Source: Streptomyces sp. NBC_01210
GTDB lineage: Bacteria; Actinomycetota; Actinomycetes; Streptomycetales; Streptomycetaceae
Length of the DNA: 64,000 nt
Direction: 5' to 3'
NCBI RefSeq assembly: GCF_036010325.1
Contig: NZ_CP108549.1
Span: 2,666,001-2,730,000 of the forward strand
A model generated the notes under the pieces. That model made no database searches. It saw only the letters and a program-made list of their open reading frames with translations, and was not told where the DNA came from. This document shows, one piece after another, positions 18,159 to 27,111 of the stretch (position 1 is the stretch's first letter; every line of letters starts with the position of its first letter). The position numbers and the translations under genes are program-made.

Positions 18159-18908
18159 ATGACGACCGGGGTACGCCGCAGGATGGGCGTCGAGGAGCGC
18201 AGGCAGCAACTGATCCGTGTGGCGCTGGAGCTGTTCAGCAACCGCTCGCCCGACGATGTCTCGATCGACGAGATAGCCGCGGCCGCCGGCATCTCGCGGC
18301 CGCTCGTCTACCACTACTTCCCGGGCAAACAGAGCCTGTACGAGGCCGCGCTGCGGCGAGCCGCCGACGAGCTGGCCGCGCGGTTCCTGGAGCCGCCCGA
18401 GGGGCCGCTCGGGGCGCGGCTGCTGCGGGTCATGGGACGGTTCTTCGACTTCGTGAACGACCACGGGCCCGGGTTCTCGGCGTTGATGCGGGGCGGTCCC
18501 GCGGTCTCCGCGGGCGGAGCCTGCTCGAGGGACGCGGATTCGGCGACGAACGCGATGATCGACGAGGTCCGGCAGGCGGCGTACGAACAGATCCTGGCCC
18601 ATCTGGGGATCGGCACTCCGCCGGCGCGCCTGGAGTTGGTCGTACGGTCGTGGGTGTCGCTCGCCGAGTCGACGGCGCTGCTCTGGCTGGACGGGCGGCG
18701 CATTCCGCGCGCCGAGCTGGAGTTGCAGCTGGTGCACGACTTCGCAGCGCTGTGTGCGGTGAGTGCGGCGTACGACGAAGAGATGGCGGGCATCCTGATC
18801 CGCATCCTCGTGGACGAGCCGGCCGACGGCCCGTTCGGCGATCTGGTCGGCCGGCTCATGACGCTGGCGCCCTCGCTCTCCAAGGTGCCGACTCAGCGCT
18901 TGCGGTAG
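18159..18908 (+). CDS. TetR/AcrR-family transcriptional regulator
   Basis: A 249-residue repressor. The N-terminal helix-turn-helix spans EERRQQLIRVALELF, then SIDEIAAAAGISRPLVYHYFPGKQSLYEAAL, the classical TetR recognition region. The long C-terminal ligand-binding domain is typical of Streptomyces TetR proteins that carry a TetR_C domain. The ligand is unknown. Its last 16 bases overlap the 3' end of the convergent isomerase gene. Confidence 0.87.
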   Translation: MTTGVRRRMGVEERRQQLIRVALELFSNRSPDDVSIDEIAAAAGISRPLVYHYFPGKQSLYEAALRRAADELAARFLEPPEGPLGARLLRVMGRFFDFVNDHGPGFSALMRGGPAVSAGGACSRDADSATNAMIDEVRQAAYEQILAHLGIGTPPARLELVVRSWVSLAESTALLWLDGRRIPRAELELQLVHDFAALCAVSAAYDEEMAGILIRILVDEPADGPFGDLVGRLMTLAPSLSKVPTQRLR

Positions 18909-19243
18909 GACGCTTCCAGGTCACGCACCTCGGCGGAGACGACGGGCACAACGCCCTCGGCCGGCTTCAGATGGCCGGCCAGCAGGTCCAGGACGACTTC
19001 CGACAGTTGCGCCTTGAGCTCGGGGGCGCGGCCCGGCAACAGGGCGATTCCGATGTGGATGACCGCGTCGTCGGGCGTACCTGCGGCCACGACCGTCTCG
19101 TCGACACGGCGGAACCTGGTCTTGCAGGTGTTCAGTTCGGTGTCGATCGTCTCGACGATCAGCGGGTGCAGCGCGAGCGCGAAGCCCCGGCGGTCGAAGG
19201 AGGATTCCAGGTTCGCGGAGTAGTCGACGGTGATCTGCGGCAT
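18893..19243 (-). CDS. 5-carboxymethyl-2-hydroxymuconate isomerase-like protein (tautomerase fold)
   Basis: A 116-residue protein starting MPQITVDYSANLE. The N-terminal proline after Met is the catalytic base in the tautomerase superfamily, and the size and HIGIALLPGR segment match HpcD/CHMI proteins of homoprotocatechuate breakdown. No other genes of that pathway are nearby, so the physiological substrate is uncertain. Start at 19243 follows GGAGG. It overlaps the TetR gene tail to tail and diverges from the acetyltransferase. Confidence 0.8.
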   Translation of the reverse strand: MPQITVDYSANLESSFDRRGFALALHPLIVETIDTELNTCKTRFRRVDETVVAAGTPDDAVIHIGIALLPGRAPELKAQLSEVVLDLLAGHLKPAEGVVPVVSAEVRDLEASYRKR

Positions 19244-19356
19244 CGGGCCCTCCAGCACGGCTGACAAGGGATGGTCGGGGAACAGTGGGGACCTGGTCGG
19301 GCAGTTGCGGGACCCGCCCTTGGGCAAGTGTCCATGACCCCGTCAATAATGCTGGA

Positions 19357-19866
19357 ATGAAGATCATCTGTCGGCTCGCCGCCCACACCGATGTGGAAAC
19401 CCTCGTCGCTCTCTTCGACGGGGCCGCCCGCTGGATGCAGCTCAACGGCATCGCCCAGTGGAAGCCCGGCGACAAGGATGCCGACCACTTCCGGCACTGG
19501 ATCAAGGAGGGGGAGGTCTGGATCGCGGAGACCGCGGACGGCGATGCGATCGGGGCGTACGAACTGTGGTGGGAGGACCAGCCCGCCTGGGGAATCCAGC
19601 CTCCCGTGGCCGGGTATGTGCACCGGCTGATGATCGACCGGGATACGGCTCCGGCCGGGTTCGGCAGGCTGCTGCTCGCGCACGCCGAGCAGCGGATCGC
19701 CGATACCGGGCGGGAGTTCGCACGGCTCGACTGTCTGTCGAACAATCCCGCGCTGCGGACGTACTACGAGGCGGCCGGCTACCGCGTCGCGGGTGAGGAG
19801 CCGGGCAAGGTGGCGAAGGACGGCAGCCGTTACGGAGTGATCCTGCTGGAGAAGGCGGTCGGATGA
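19357..19866 (+). CDS. GNAT N-acetyltransferase
   Basis: A 169-residue acetyltransferase. MKIICRLAAHTDVETLVALFDGAARW is the N-terminal helix pair; VHRLMIDRDTAPAGFGRLLLAHAEQRIA is the acetyl-CoA binding segment, and RLDCLSNNPALRTYYEAAGYRVAGEE is the terminal motif. The substrate is unknown. Start at 19357 is preceded by only GCTGGA; the family N-terminus begins there. The stop lies seven bases from the convergent PP2C gene. Confidence 0.82.
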   Translation: MKIICRLAAHTDVETLVALFDGAARWMQLNGIAQWKPGDKDADHFRHWIKEGEVWIAETADGDAIGAYELWWEDQPAWGIQPPVAGYVHRLMIDRDTAPAGFGRLLLAHAEQRIADTGREFARLDCLSNNPALRTYYEAAGYRVAGEEPGKVAKDGSRYGVILLEKAVG

Positions 19867-19872
19867 AACCGG

Positions 19873-21471
19873 TCAGCTGAGGCCCGTCAGCTGAAGAGCC
19901 AGCAGCGCGACGTCGTCCTCCCGGGTGCCGAAGCAGTCCAGCAGGGTGTCGCAGAGAGCGGCGACGCCCCGCGGCGCGTGGGCCGCGGCGTGGCGGAGTC
20001 GTTCGAGGGAGACCGTGAGGTCCGTGCCGCGGGTCTCGATCAGTCCGTCGGTGACCATCAACAGCCGGTCGCCGTAATTCAGTTGGGCAGCGGTCGGTTG
20101 CGGACGCTCCAGGTCGAGGCCGAGCAGCGGGCCGGAGACCGTCAGGTAGGACGTCTCGCCGTCGGCCGTGACGACCAGCGGGCGGATATGGCCGGCGTTC
20201 GCGATCCGGGCGCGGCCGGTGACCGGGTCGATCAGGGCCAGGCAGACGGTGGCCGTGGCCTCCGGGTGGTAGCGCTGGAGCATCCGGTCGAGGCGGTGCA
20301 GCAGCACGGCCGGGTCGCTCTCGTCGGTCGCGTACGCGCGCAGGGCGTGCCGCAGTTCGACCATCACGGTCGCCGCGTCCAGTGAGTGGCCGACCACGTC
20401 GCCGACGCCGACCAGCAGTCCGGCGGGGGTGGAGAGGGCGACATAGAAGTCCCCGCCGATCTCGGCGTTCCGGGAGGCGGGCACATAGCGCAGAGCGAGG
20501 TCGGCGCCGGGCAGGGCGGGCGGCTGCTGGGGCAGGAAGCTGCGTTGCAGGGTCAGTGCCACATGGCGTTCCTCGGCGGCGGTGCGCAGTGTCCCGGCGG
20601 TGAGGGCGGTGGCGTGGGCCAGCCGGCCGAGCAGATGTGCCGTGTCCGGGTCGTTGGGGGCGTAGGCCGGGCGGGCCAGACAGACCGGCGGCTGGCCGGG
20701 TCGGCTGCGGGCCAGCAACAGGGCTGCGCCGCCGGGGACCTCGGGGACGAAGAATCCCGGCGGCCACAGGGGCGCGGGCGCCATCACGGGATGTACACCC
20801 GAGCGGCCCGCCATGCACCGCTGCAGCAGCTGGGCCACGGCCGTGCGGGCGCCGGAGTCCGGCGGGGAGCCACAGCGCCGCGGGCTGCCCGCGTACAGCG
20901 TGTCCTCGGCGCCGAAGACGAAGGCCGCCGCCGGGCCGCCGGTGAGCCAGGCGGTCGCGGCGGCGGCGAGATCGGCCAGTTCCTGCGGGCCGTGCGCGCA
21001 GTGCAGCTCCGTGATCGCGGCGGCGAGCCGGGTCAGCCGGCCCGCCTGCGCCTCGGCGTCGTGACGGGAGCGGGCCCCGCGCAGCGCGGCCCTGATCACC
21101 GCCTCGATCTCCTCCGGTTCGACCGGGACCGTCAGATAGGCGTCGGCACCCGCGTCGAGTCCGCGGCTGCGGTCGCGCGGGGTGATCGCCGCGGCGCTGA
21201 AGTGCACCACCGGCATCGCGGCGATCACCGGATGGGCCTTGATCCGGCGGCAGAGGTCGAAGCCGTTCATGTCGGGCAGGCCGATGTCAACCAGCGCGGC
21301 GTCCGGCAACGCACCCGACCTGAGTCTCGTATCGAGCTCGATCAGGGCGTCGCCGGCGCTCGCGGTGGACACGACCCGGTGGCCTGCCCGGCGCAGCACC
21401 GCGCCCATGGCGTAGCGGTTGGCCTCGAGGTCGTCGACGACCAGCACAGTGGCACCGTCGGCTTGGGTCAT
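19873..21471 (-). CDS. Receiver-domain PP2C (SpoIIE-type) serine phosphatase
   Basis: A 532-residue phosphatase of the RsbU/SpoIIE group. An N-terminal receiver domain (TVLVVDDLEANRYAMG, phosphoacceptor Asp about 62 in ALVDIGLPDMNG) is followed by a GAF-like linker, then the PPM phosphatase core: LTLQRSFLPQQ, SRNAEIGGDFY, VGVGDVVGHSLDAA, NAGHIRPLV and LLMVTDGLIE. Such proteins dephosphorylate anti-anti-sigma factors in partner-switching networks, and phosphorylation of the receiver would gate this. No partner kinase or anti-sigma gene is adjacent. Start at 21471 lies nine bases after GAGGAG; the ATG at 21480 sits too close to it. Confidence 0.87.
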   Translation of the reverse strand: MTQADGATVLVVDDLEANRYAMGAVLRRAGHRVVSTASAGDALIELDTRLRSGALPDAALVDIGLPDMNGFDLCRRIKAHPVIAAMPVVHFSAAAITPRDRSRGLDAGADAYLTVPVEPEEIEAVIRAALRGARSRHDAEAQAGRLTRLAAAITELHCAHGPQELADLAAAATAWLTGGPAAAFVFGAEDTLYAGSPRRCGSPPDSGARTAVAQLLQRCMAGRSGVHPVMAPAPLWPPGFFVPEVPGGAALLLARSRPGQPPVCLARPAYAPNDPDTAHLLGRLAHATALTAGTLRTAAEERHVALTLQRSFLPQQPPALPGADLALRYVPASRNAEIGGDFYVALSTPAGLLVGVGDVVGHSLDAATVMVELRHALRAYATDESDPAVLLHRLDRMLQRYHPEATATVCLALIDPVTGRARIANAGHIRPLVVTADGETSYLTVSGPLLGLDLERPQPTAAQLNYGDRLLMVTDGLIETRGTDLTVSLERLRHAAAHAPRGVAALCDTLLDCFGTREDDVALLALQLTGLS

Positions 21472-21538
21472 GTCGCGCATCTCCTCGGACCGAGGACACC
21501 CCGCCCCGTAGTCGGCCCACCACGCTAACCCGCTTCGG

Positions 21539-24500
21539 TCAACTGCGGGCGAAAACGGCAACGCTACGCGCCGGTACGGTGAAGCTTCCTGAACTCCCTT
21601 CGTACGAAGCGGACTTGGTGATAAAGTCCGCGCCCGCGGCCTGTACCGGGTGGAGCGCGTACGCCTTACCGGCCAGCGCCGTGACCCGCTGCGTCTGCCG
21701 CTCCGGTGTGGCGTTGAAGACCACGACCAGATCGCCGACGCGCATCGTGATCACGCCCGGGGTCTCGTCCTTGCCGGAGAGCGGGAAGGAGACCGCGGAC
21801 TGCACCTCACCCGCCGTGCCCAGGCTGAAGGCCTTCTCGGTGGTACGGATGGTGAGCAGGTCCCGGTAGGCGGCCGAGGCGCCGGTGATCTGCGGGCAGC
21901 CGACCGTGATCGACGTCAACAGCGGCTTGGCGTACGGCCACTTGGTCTTGTTGTCGGCCTCCGGCGGCAGCCCGCGGCCGAAGCCGTTGCCGTCCCGGCA
22001 GTCCCAGTGGATCGCGTTGAACCAGTCACCACTGTCGTACGAATTGCGGTCCAGCGACTTGGAACGGAGCAGGTCCGTCCCGGCCTGCGAGAGCGCCGGT
22101 CCCTGGGAGAGGGCCGCGGTCGCCATCGCCAGCACCTGCATACGGGCCCGGTCCGCCGGTGAGGTGGTGGGCGGGAGCTTGAAGGCGAGCGCGTCGTACA
22201 GCGACTCGTTGTCGTGTGCGTCCGCGTAGGCGAGGGCGTCGCCGGGGGCGGCGGCGTATCCGGCCGGGGCGCCGTTGTAGTCGACCTCGGAGCCCTTGAC
22301 GCTGCGGCCGGAGCTGTCGGTGAAGGAGTACGCGGCGAGATTGCCCGTCAGACCCACCTTGATCAGGTCCTGGTAGTGCAGCAGCCGGGCCTTCTGCTCG
22401 GCCGGAGTGCCGTTCGCCGCCGAGGAGTTGGGGTCGGTGTAGAGGCCGGAGGCGAAGCCCTGCACGCCCGGGTCCTCGTCGAAGGGCCCGCCGCCGCGCA
22501 CCGCGTCACGGGCCCGGTCGGAGAAGGTCGCCACCCCCGTGCCCGCCATGTTCTTCTGGGTGGCCTGGACGAAGCGGGCATCGTCCGCGATCTCCCCGAA
22601 GTTCCAGCCCTCGCCGTAGAGGATGATCTTCTTTCCGTCCACGCCGTCGCGCGCGGGCGTCAGCTCGTCGAGCGCCTTGCGCACCGCGAGGATATTGGCC
22701 TTCGGATGGTGGCCCATCAGGTCGAAGCGGAAGCCGTCGACCTTGTACTCCTTCGCCCAGGTGACGACCGAGTCGACGACGAGCTTGCCCATCATGGCGT
22801 TCTCGGGCGCGGTGTTCGCGCAGCAGGTGGAGGTGGCGACGGTGCCGTCGGCGAGCAGCCGCTGGTAGTAGCCCGGCACGATCTTGTCGAGCACGGACTT
22901 GTCGGCCTGTCCGCTCGCCACGGTGTGGTTGTAGACGACGTCCATGACGGTGCGCAGGCCGCTGGAGTTCAGGGACTGCACCATCTGCCGGAACTCGACC
23001 GTACGCCGGGTGCCTTCCGGATCGGAGGCGTACGAGCCCTCCGGAACGGTGTAGTGCAGCGGGTCGTAGCCCCAGTTGTACGCGTCCTTCGCGGCGGCCT
23101 TCGCGATGCAGGCCTGCTGCTTGTCGGAGTCCGGCGCGTACACCAACAGATCACAGTCGGGCACGGACTGGTCGGACTTCTTCTCCGGGATGGTGCCGAT
23201 GTCGAAAGCCGGCAGGAGGTGGACGTAGGAGGTACCGGAGGCGGCGAGCGCGCGCAGATGCTTCATGCCCCGTGAGTCACGGTCGGTGAAGGCCAGATAC
23301 TGCCCCGGGTGCTTCGATGTGCGGTCCGCGACCGAGAAGTCGCGGATGTGGAGCTCCTGGATCTGCGCGTCGCGCAGCGGTGTCGCGGCCGGCTTCCTGA
23401 GACCTGTCCAGCCCGCCGGGGCGAGCTTCGGGTCGGCGAGGTCGATGACCAGACTCCGTGCCGAGTCGGTGGTCAGGGCGGTGGAGTACGGGTCGGTGAC
23501 CTTGTTGGTGACGAGCTTCTGGACGCTGGGCGCCCAGACCTTCACCGCGTATCTGTACTGCTTTCCGGACCAGCCCTTGGGGCCGGTGACGGACCAGACG
23601 CCGCTCGCGTCGTCCCGTCGCATGGCGACCGTTGTGCCGTCGAGTTCGAGCGAGACGGAGTGCGCGGTGGGAGCCCAGAGGGAGAGGGTGGGGCGGCCGC
23701 GGTCGAAGACCGGTCCCAGGGCTGCCTGGGTGGCCTTGCCCGCGTACAGGTCGTCGAGGATCCCGGCCGTCTGGACGCCGGTTGCGGCGAGCAGCGCACC
23801 GTTGGCCGCGCGCTGGGTGGCGATGAGCTGGCCGCGCAGCGACTGCCGGACCCGGGCCCGGTCGCGGGTGTCGACGGTGAACGCCGGATAGTCCTTGAGG
23901 TGCGGGTACTTCGCCTTCTGCGCGTCGCTCAGAGTGGCGGAGGTGAGACGCAGCCACCGGCCTTCGCCGGACAGTGCGCCGTCCTTGACGGTGATGCCGC
24001 CGTCCGCCGCGTACACCAGCTGCTGGCTGGTGGCGTCGGTCGCCTTCACCTTCCAGACCACGGTGTTCCGGTCGATCCACTGGGCCTCGGCCTTGGCGAG
24101 GTCGAGTGAGGGCGCGCCGCCGGTCTGCGGCAGCAGATACTTCGGCTGCCCGGCCAGCAGCCAGACCTCGTTCGTGTACGTCGCGAGGTCCAGGGATTGG
24201 TCGGTCGGCAGGTCCTTCTGGTCGCCCTTGTGGAGGATGTAGCTGAGCGAGGTCGCGCCGGCGGCGAGCGGCACCTCGAAGGTCACTCCGTACGCGTCCT
24301 TCTTCACCGGCTGGAGCGGCTTGGACCAGTCGGTGGGCGATGCGGCGCCGGTCCAGGTGTGCAGACCCCAGCCGTCGTAGTCGCCGTCGGCGCGGTTGTA
24401 GTGGAGAACGGCCTTCGCCCTGTCCTGCGGCGGGTAGGCGCCGTCGGGCGCGGTGTCCGACTGGCCCTCCTTGCCCTGGGCGATCCACACCTGGCCGGTG

Positions 24501-26848
24501 CGGGCCAGGTCGACGGTGCGTTGCGGGCCGTCCGCGGTGCCGTTCCTCTCGACGGTGTACGGGACGGTCGCGGCGCCCTCGGCGAGCTTGACCCAGGCGA
24601 AGGCGCCGTACGCGTCACGGCCGGTGAAGGCGATCTGCTGGGTGCCGGTCCTGAGCTGCCAGCCGTCGTAGTCGCCGTCGGGCCGCTGGTAGTGGACGAC
24701 CGCGTAGTCGCGCTCGACGGCCACCGGCTTCTCGGGCGGCGGTGCCTGGCCGGCGGTCGTCTCCGCCCGGTCACTGGCTGTACGTCCCGCGCCGTCCACC
24801 ACAACTGCCTTGTAGCGCAGGGAGGTTCCGGCCGCCACATCGACGTACTGAGTGACCTTGTACGGGGCGTGGTCGGCCGAGCCGAGGGTGCGCCACTTGC
24901 CGTTGCCCGCCTGGGCGGCGAAGACGACGCGGTTCAGACCTCCGCCGTTCACGTCGGCAGCGATCTCGACGGTGCCGGTGGCTCCGGCGGCCGGGGCCTT
25001 GAGGGTGAGCGTGGGCTTGGCGGCGGGCGCGGCGAACGGCTTCGCGGCCCGGAGCACGACGGAGGACAGCGCCGGCACGGTGACGGTGATCTTCCCGTCG
25101 ACGGCGTGCACCGCGCCCGAACCGCCGTACAGCGCACGGAAGTCCGTGGCGTCCGCGGGGATGGTCACGGTCTTCGCGCTGTCCGCGTTGTTGACGGCGA
25201 CGAGATACTCGATGGGCCCGGTGCGCGCCTTGGTGTCGGTGCGGGAGAAGGCGTACACCGAGTCCTTGGCGTACCGCTCCGTCTGGACGCCGTCGCGCAG
25301 CGCCGGGTGCTCCTTGGTGAGCTTCGAGAGCGCGGCGATCGAACGGTAGACGGGATGCGAGGTGTCGTACGCGTCGGACGCGTGCGTACGGTCCGTGCCC
25401 AGCTGGTCGTCGTCCAGATAGTCCGCAGTCCTGGAGGCGAAGAGGCTCTGGCGGGCGTCCTTGTCGCCGCCCGCGCCGGTGAAGCCCTGCTCGTCGCCGT
25501 AGTAGATCACCGGATTGCCGCGGGAGAGGAACATCAGCTGGTTGGCGAGCCGCGCCCGCTTCAGCAGCTCGGCGTCGTCGGCCTTCGGGTTGTCCTGCTT
25601 GAGGAAGGTGCCGATGCGGCCCATGTCGTGGTTGCCGAGGAAGGTCACCTGCTCATAGGCGTTGGCCTTGTCGCTGGTGTAGCGGTAGTCGTTCCCGAAC
25701 ACGTCGGCGAGCTGGTCGGCGGACGCGCCCTGCGAGGCGTAGGCGCGGGCCGCGCTCTGGAAGGGGAAGTCGAGCGTGGCGTCGAGCCGGCCGCGCGTGA
25801 CGTACGGCGAGGTGATCGCCGTGTCCCCGGCGAAGATCTCGCCGAACATGAAGAAGTCGTCCCGGCCGCGCTTGGCGGCGTATGCGTCGAGCGCGGTGGC
25901 CCACTGGGTCCAGAAATCCATGTCGACGTGCTTGACGGTGTCGATACGGAAGCCGTCGATGTCGAAGTCGCGGACCCACTTCTCGTAGATCTCCTCCATG
26001 CCCTTGACGACCTCGGGACGCTCGGTCCACAGGTCGTCGAGGCCGGAGAAGTCTCCGTACTCGGAGCTCTCGCCCGCGAAGGTCGAGTCACCGCGGTTGT
26101 GGTACATCGTCGGGTCGTTGAGCCAGGCGGGCACCTTCTTCCCGCTGCCCTTGGGCGTGTACGGGAAGGAGCCGGCGTCGACCTTCCCGATCCCGGCCCG
26201 GTCGTCGAACGGGCGGCCGCTGCTGTCCAGGTACGGATAGGCGCCCTTGGGGCGGTAGCCGTACTTCTTCTCGGCGTAGTCGACGGTGTCGGCGGTGTGG
26301 TTGGTGATGACGTCGAAGAAGACCTTCATGCCCTTGGCGTGGGCCTTGTCGATCAGCTTCTCGAGGTCGGCGTTGGTGCCGAAGTGCGGGTCGACCTGGG
26401 TGAAGTCGGTGATCCAGTACCCGTGATACCCGGCGGACGCGTCCTTGCCGGTGCCCTGGACGGGCCGGTTCTTGAAGATGGGCGCCATCCAGATGGCGGT
26501 GGTGCCGAGGCCCTTGATGTAGTCGAGCTTGCTCGTCAGGCCCTTGAGGTCGCCGCCCTGGTAGAAGCCCTTGTCGGTGGGGTCGTATCCGGTTTCGAGG
26601 CGGTCGCCGTCGAGTCCGCCGCGGTCGTTCGCCGTATCGCCGTTGGCGAACCGGTCGGGCAGGACGAAGTAGAACTGCTCCCGCGTCAGGTCATGCCGCG
26701 CGGGGGTGTCGGCGAGCGCGCGGTCGGAGGGCGGGGCGGGGGGTCTGGGCGCGCCGGCGGCCGGCCCGGCGGATATGAGCGCCGCGAGGAGGGCGGCGGC
26801 GGTGCCTATGGCGGTGCCGGCCGCGCTGACGCGGGGGGTGGTGGTCAC
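21539..26848 (-). CDS. pulA: Secreted bifunctional alpha-amylase/pullulanase (two GH13 catalytic domains)
   Basis: A 1769-residue exported starch-debranching enzyme. A signal peptide (about 1-32) leads into an N-terminal GH13 amylase with VKVFFDVITNHTADT-like region I, FRIDTVKHVD (Asp about 303), MFGEIFAGD (Glu about 338) and FLGNHDMGR (Asp about 408). Two starch-binding CBM41-like modules carry HYQRPDGDYDGWQ (about 716) and HYNRADGDYDGWG (about 814), followed by a CBM48-like module. The C-terminal pullulanase barrel has MDVVYNHTV, GFRFDLMGHH (about 1375), LYGEGWNFGE (about 1412) and ADAHDNESLYD (about 1543). GTG start with AAGGAG ten bases upstream. It cuts alpha-1,4 and alpha-1,6 bonds outside the cell and feeds the MalEFG importer upstream. 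Confidence 0.92.
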   Translation of the reverse strand: MTTTPRVSAAGTAIGTAAALLAALISAGPAAGAPRPPAPPSDRALADTPARHDLTREQFYFVLPDRFANGDTANDRGGLDGDRLETGYDPTDKGFYQGGDLKGLTSKLDYIKGLGTTAIWMAPIFKNRPVQGTGKDASAGYHGYWITDFTQVDPHFGTNADLEKLIDKAHAKGMKVFFDVITNHTADTVDYAEKKYGYRPKGAYPYLDSSGRPFDDRAGIGKVDAGSFPYTPKGSGKKVPAWLNDPTMYHNRGDSTFAGESSEYGDFSGLDDLWTERPEVVKGMEEIYEKWVRDFDIDGFRIDTVKHVDMDFWTQWATALDAYAAKRGRDDFFMFGEIFAGDTAITSPYVTRGRLDATLDFPFQSAARAYASQGASADQLADVFGNDYRYTSDKANAYEQVTFLGNHDMGRIGTFLKQDNPKADDAELLKRARLANQLMFLSRGNPVIYYGDEQGFTGAGGDKDARQSLFASRTADYLDDDQLGTDRTHASDAYDTSHPVYRSIAALSKLTKEHPALRDGVQTERYAKDSVYAFSRTDTKARTGPIEYLVAVNNADSAKTVTIPADATDFRALYGGSGAVHAVDGKITVTVPALSSVVLRAAKPFAAPAAKPTLTLKAPAAGATGTVEIAADVNGGGLNRVVFAAQAGNGKWRTLGSADHAPYKVTQYVDVAAGTSLRYKAVVVDGAGRTASDRAETTAGQAPPPEKPVAVERDYAVVHYQRPDGDYDGWQLRTGTQQIAFTGRDAYGAFAWVKLAEGAATVPYTVERNGTADGPQRTVDLARTGQVWIAQGKEGQSDTAPDGAYPPQDRAKAVLHYNRADGDYDGWGLHTWTGAASPTDWSKPLQPVKKDAYGVTFEVPLAAGATSLSYILHKGDQKDLPTDQSLDLATYTNEVWLLAGQPKYLLPQTGGAPSLDLAKAEAQWIDRNTVVWKVKATDATSQQLVYAADGGITVKDGALSGEGRWLRLTSATLSDAQKAKYPHLKDYPAFTVDTRDRARVRQSLRGQLIATQRAANGALLAATGVQTAGILDDLYAGKATQAALGPVFDRGRPTLSLWAPTAHSVSLELDGTTVAMRRDDASGVWSVTGPKGWSGKQYRYAVKVWAPSVQKLVTNKVTDPYSTALTTDSARSLVIDLADPKLAPAGWTGLRKPAATPLRDAQIQELHIRDFSVADRTSKHPGQYLAFTDRDSRGMKHLRALAASGTSYVHLLPAFDIGTIPEKKSDQSVPDCDLLVYAPDSDKQQACIAKAAAKDAYNWGYDPLHYTVPEGSYASDPEGTRRTVEFRQMVQSLNSSGLRTVMDVVYNHTVASGQADKSVLDKIVPGYYQRLLADGTVATSTCCANTAPENAMMGKLVVDSVVTWAKEYKVDGFRFDLMGHHPKANILAVRKALDELTPARDGVDGKKIILYGEGWNFGEIADDARFVQATQKNMAGTGVATFSDRARDAVRGGGPFDEDPGVQGFASGLYTDPNSSAANGTPAEQKARLLHYQDLIKVGLTGNLAAYSFTDSSGRSVKGSEVDYNGAPAGYAAAPGDALAYADAHDNESLYDALAFKLPPTTSPADRARMQVLAMATAALSQGPALSQAGTDLLRSKSLDRNSYDSGDWFNAIHWDCRDGNGFGRGLPPEADNKTKWPYAKPLLTSITVGCPQITGASAAYRDLLTIRTTEKAFSLGTAGEVQSAVSFPLSGKDETPGVITMRVGDLVVVFNATPERQTQRVTALAGKAYALHPVQAAGADFITKSASYEGSSGSFTVPARSVAVFARS

Positions 26849-26887
26849 CGGTTGGTTCTCCTTGGGTGGGGACGCCCTTCGGGCGTG

Positions 26888-26934
26888 TCCTCAATCGCCG
26901 GACGGGCTGCAATGCAGCCCCGCCGGCGATTGAG
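26888..26934. repeat. Palindromic copy of the dispersed repeat
   Basis: CCTCAATCGCCGG and CCGGCGATTGAGG flank CGGGCTGC/GCAGCCCC, giving a long hairpin of two head-to-head repeat halves. It lies just upstream of the pullulanase gene and could also act as terminator for the amylase gene transcribed toward it. Confidence 0.7.
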
Positions 26935-27087
26935 GCGCGGGGTCTGGGGCGGAGCCCCAGGTCGGACGGTGCCAAATCAAGCCCCGCCGGCCATTGAGGC
27001 GCGGGGCTCGGGGCGGAGCCCCAGGTCGGACGGTGCCAAATCAAGCCCCGCCGGCGATTGAGGCGCGGGGCTCGGGGCGGAGCCCCA
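26918..27087. repeat. 64-bp tandem array, about 2.7 units
   Basis: Units begin at 26918, 26982 and 27046. Each holds CCCCGCCGGCGATTGAGG, a GGGGCGGAGCCCC palindrome and, in the first two, a GTCGGACGGTGCCAAATCAAG spacer; the units differ by only a few substitutions. The array occupies the amylase-pullulanase intergenic gap and is an expansion of the dispersed repeat found elsewhere in the window. Confidence 0.85.
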
Positions 27088-27111
27088 ACAGGAGCCCCGC
27101 CCCAGCAAGGG

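Noticed and set aside
24197..27061. A 954-codon open frame opposite the pullulanase gene
   Set aside because: Val/Gly/Leu-rich shadow; it even runs through the tandem repeat array and ends in it.
26888..27087. CRISPR array
   Set aside because: Units are contiguous 64-base tandem copies without unique spacers, and the same core occurs singly elsewhere in the window.
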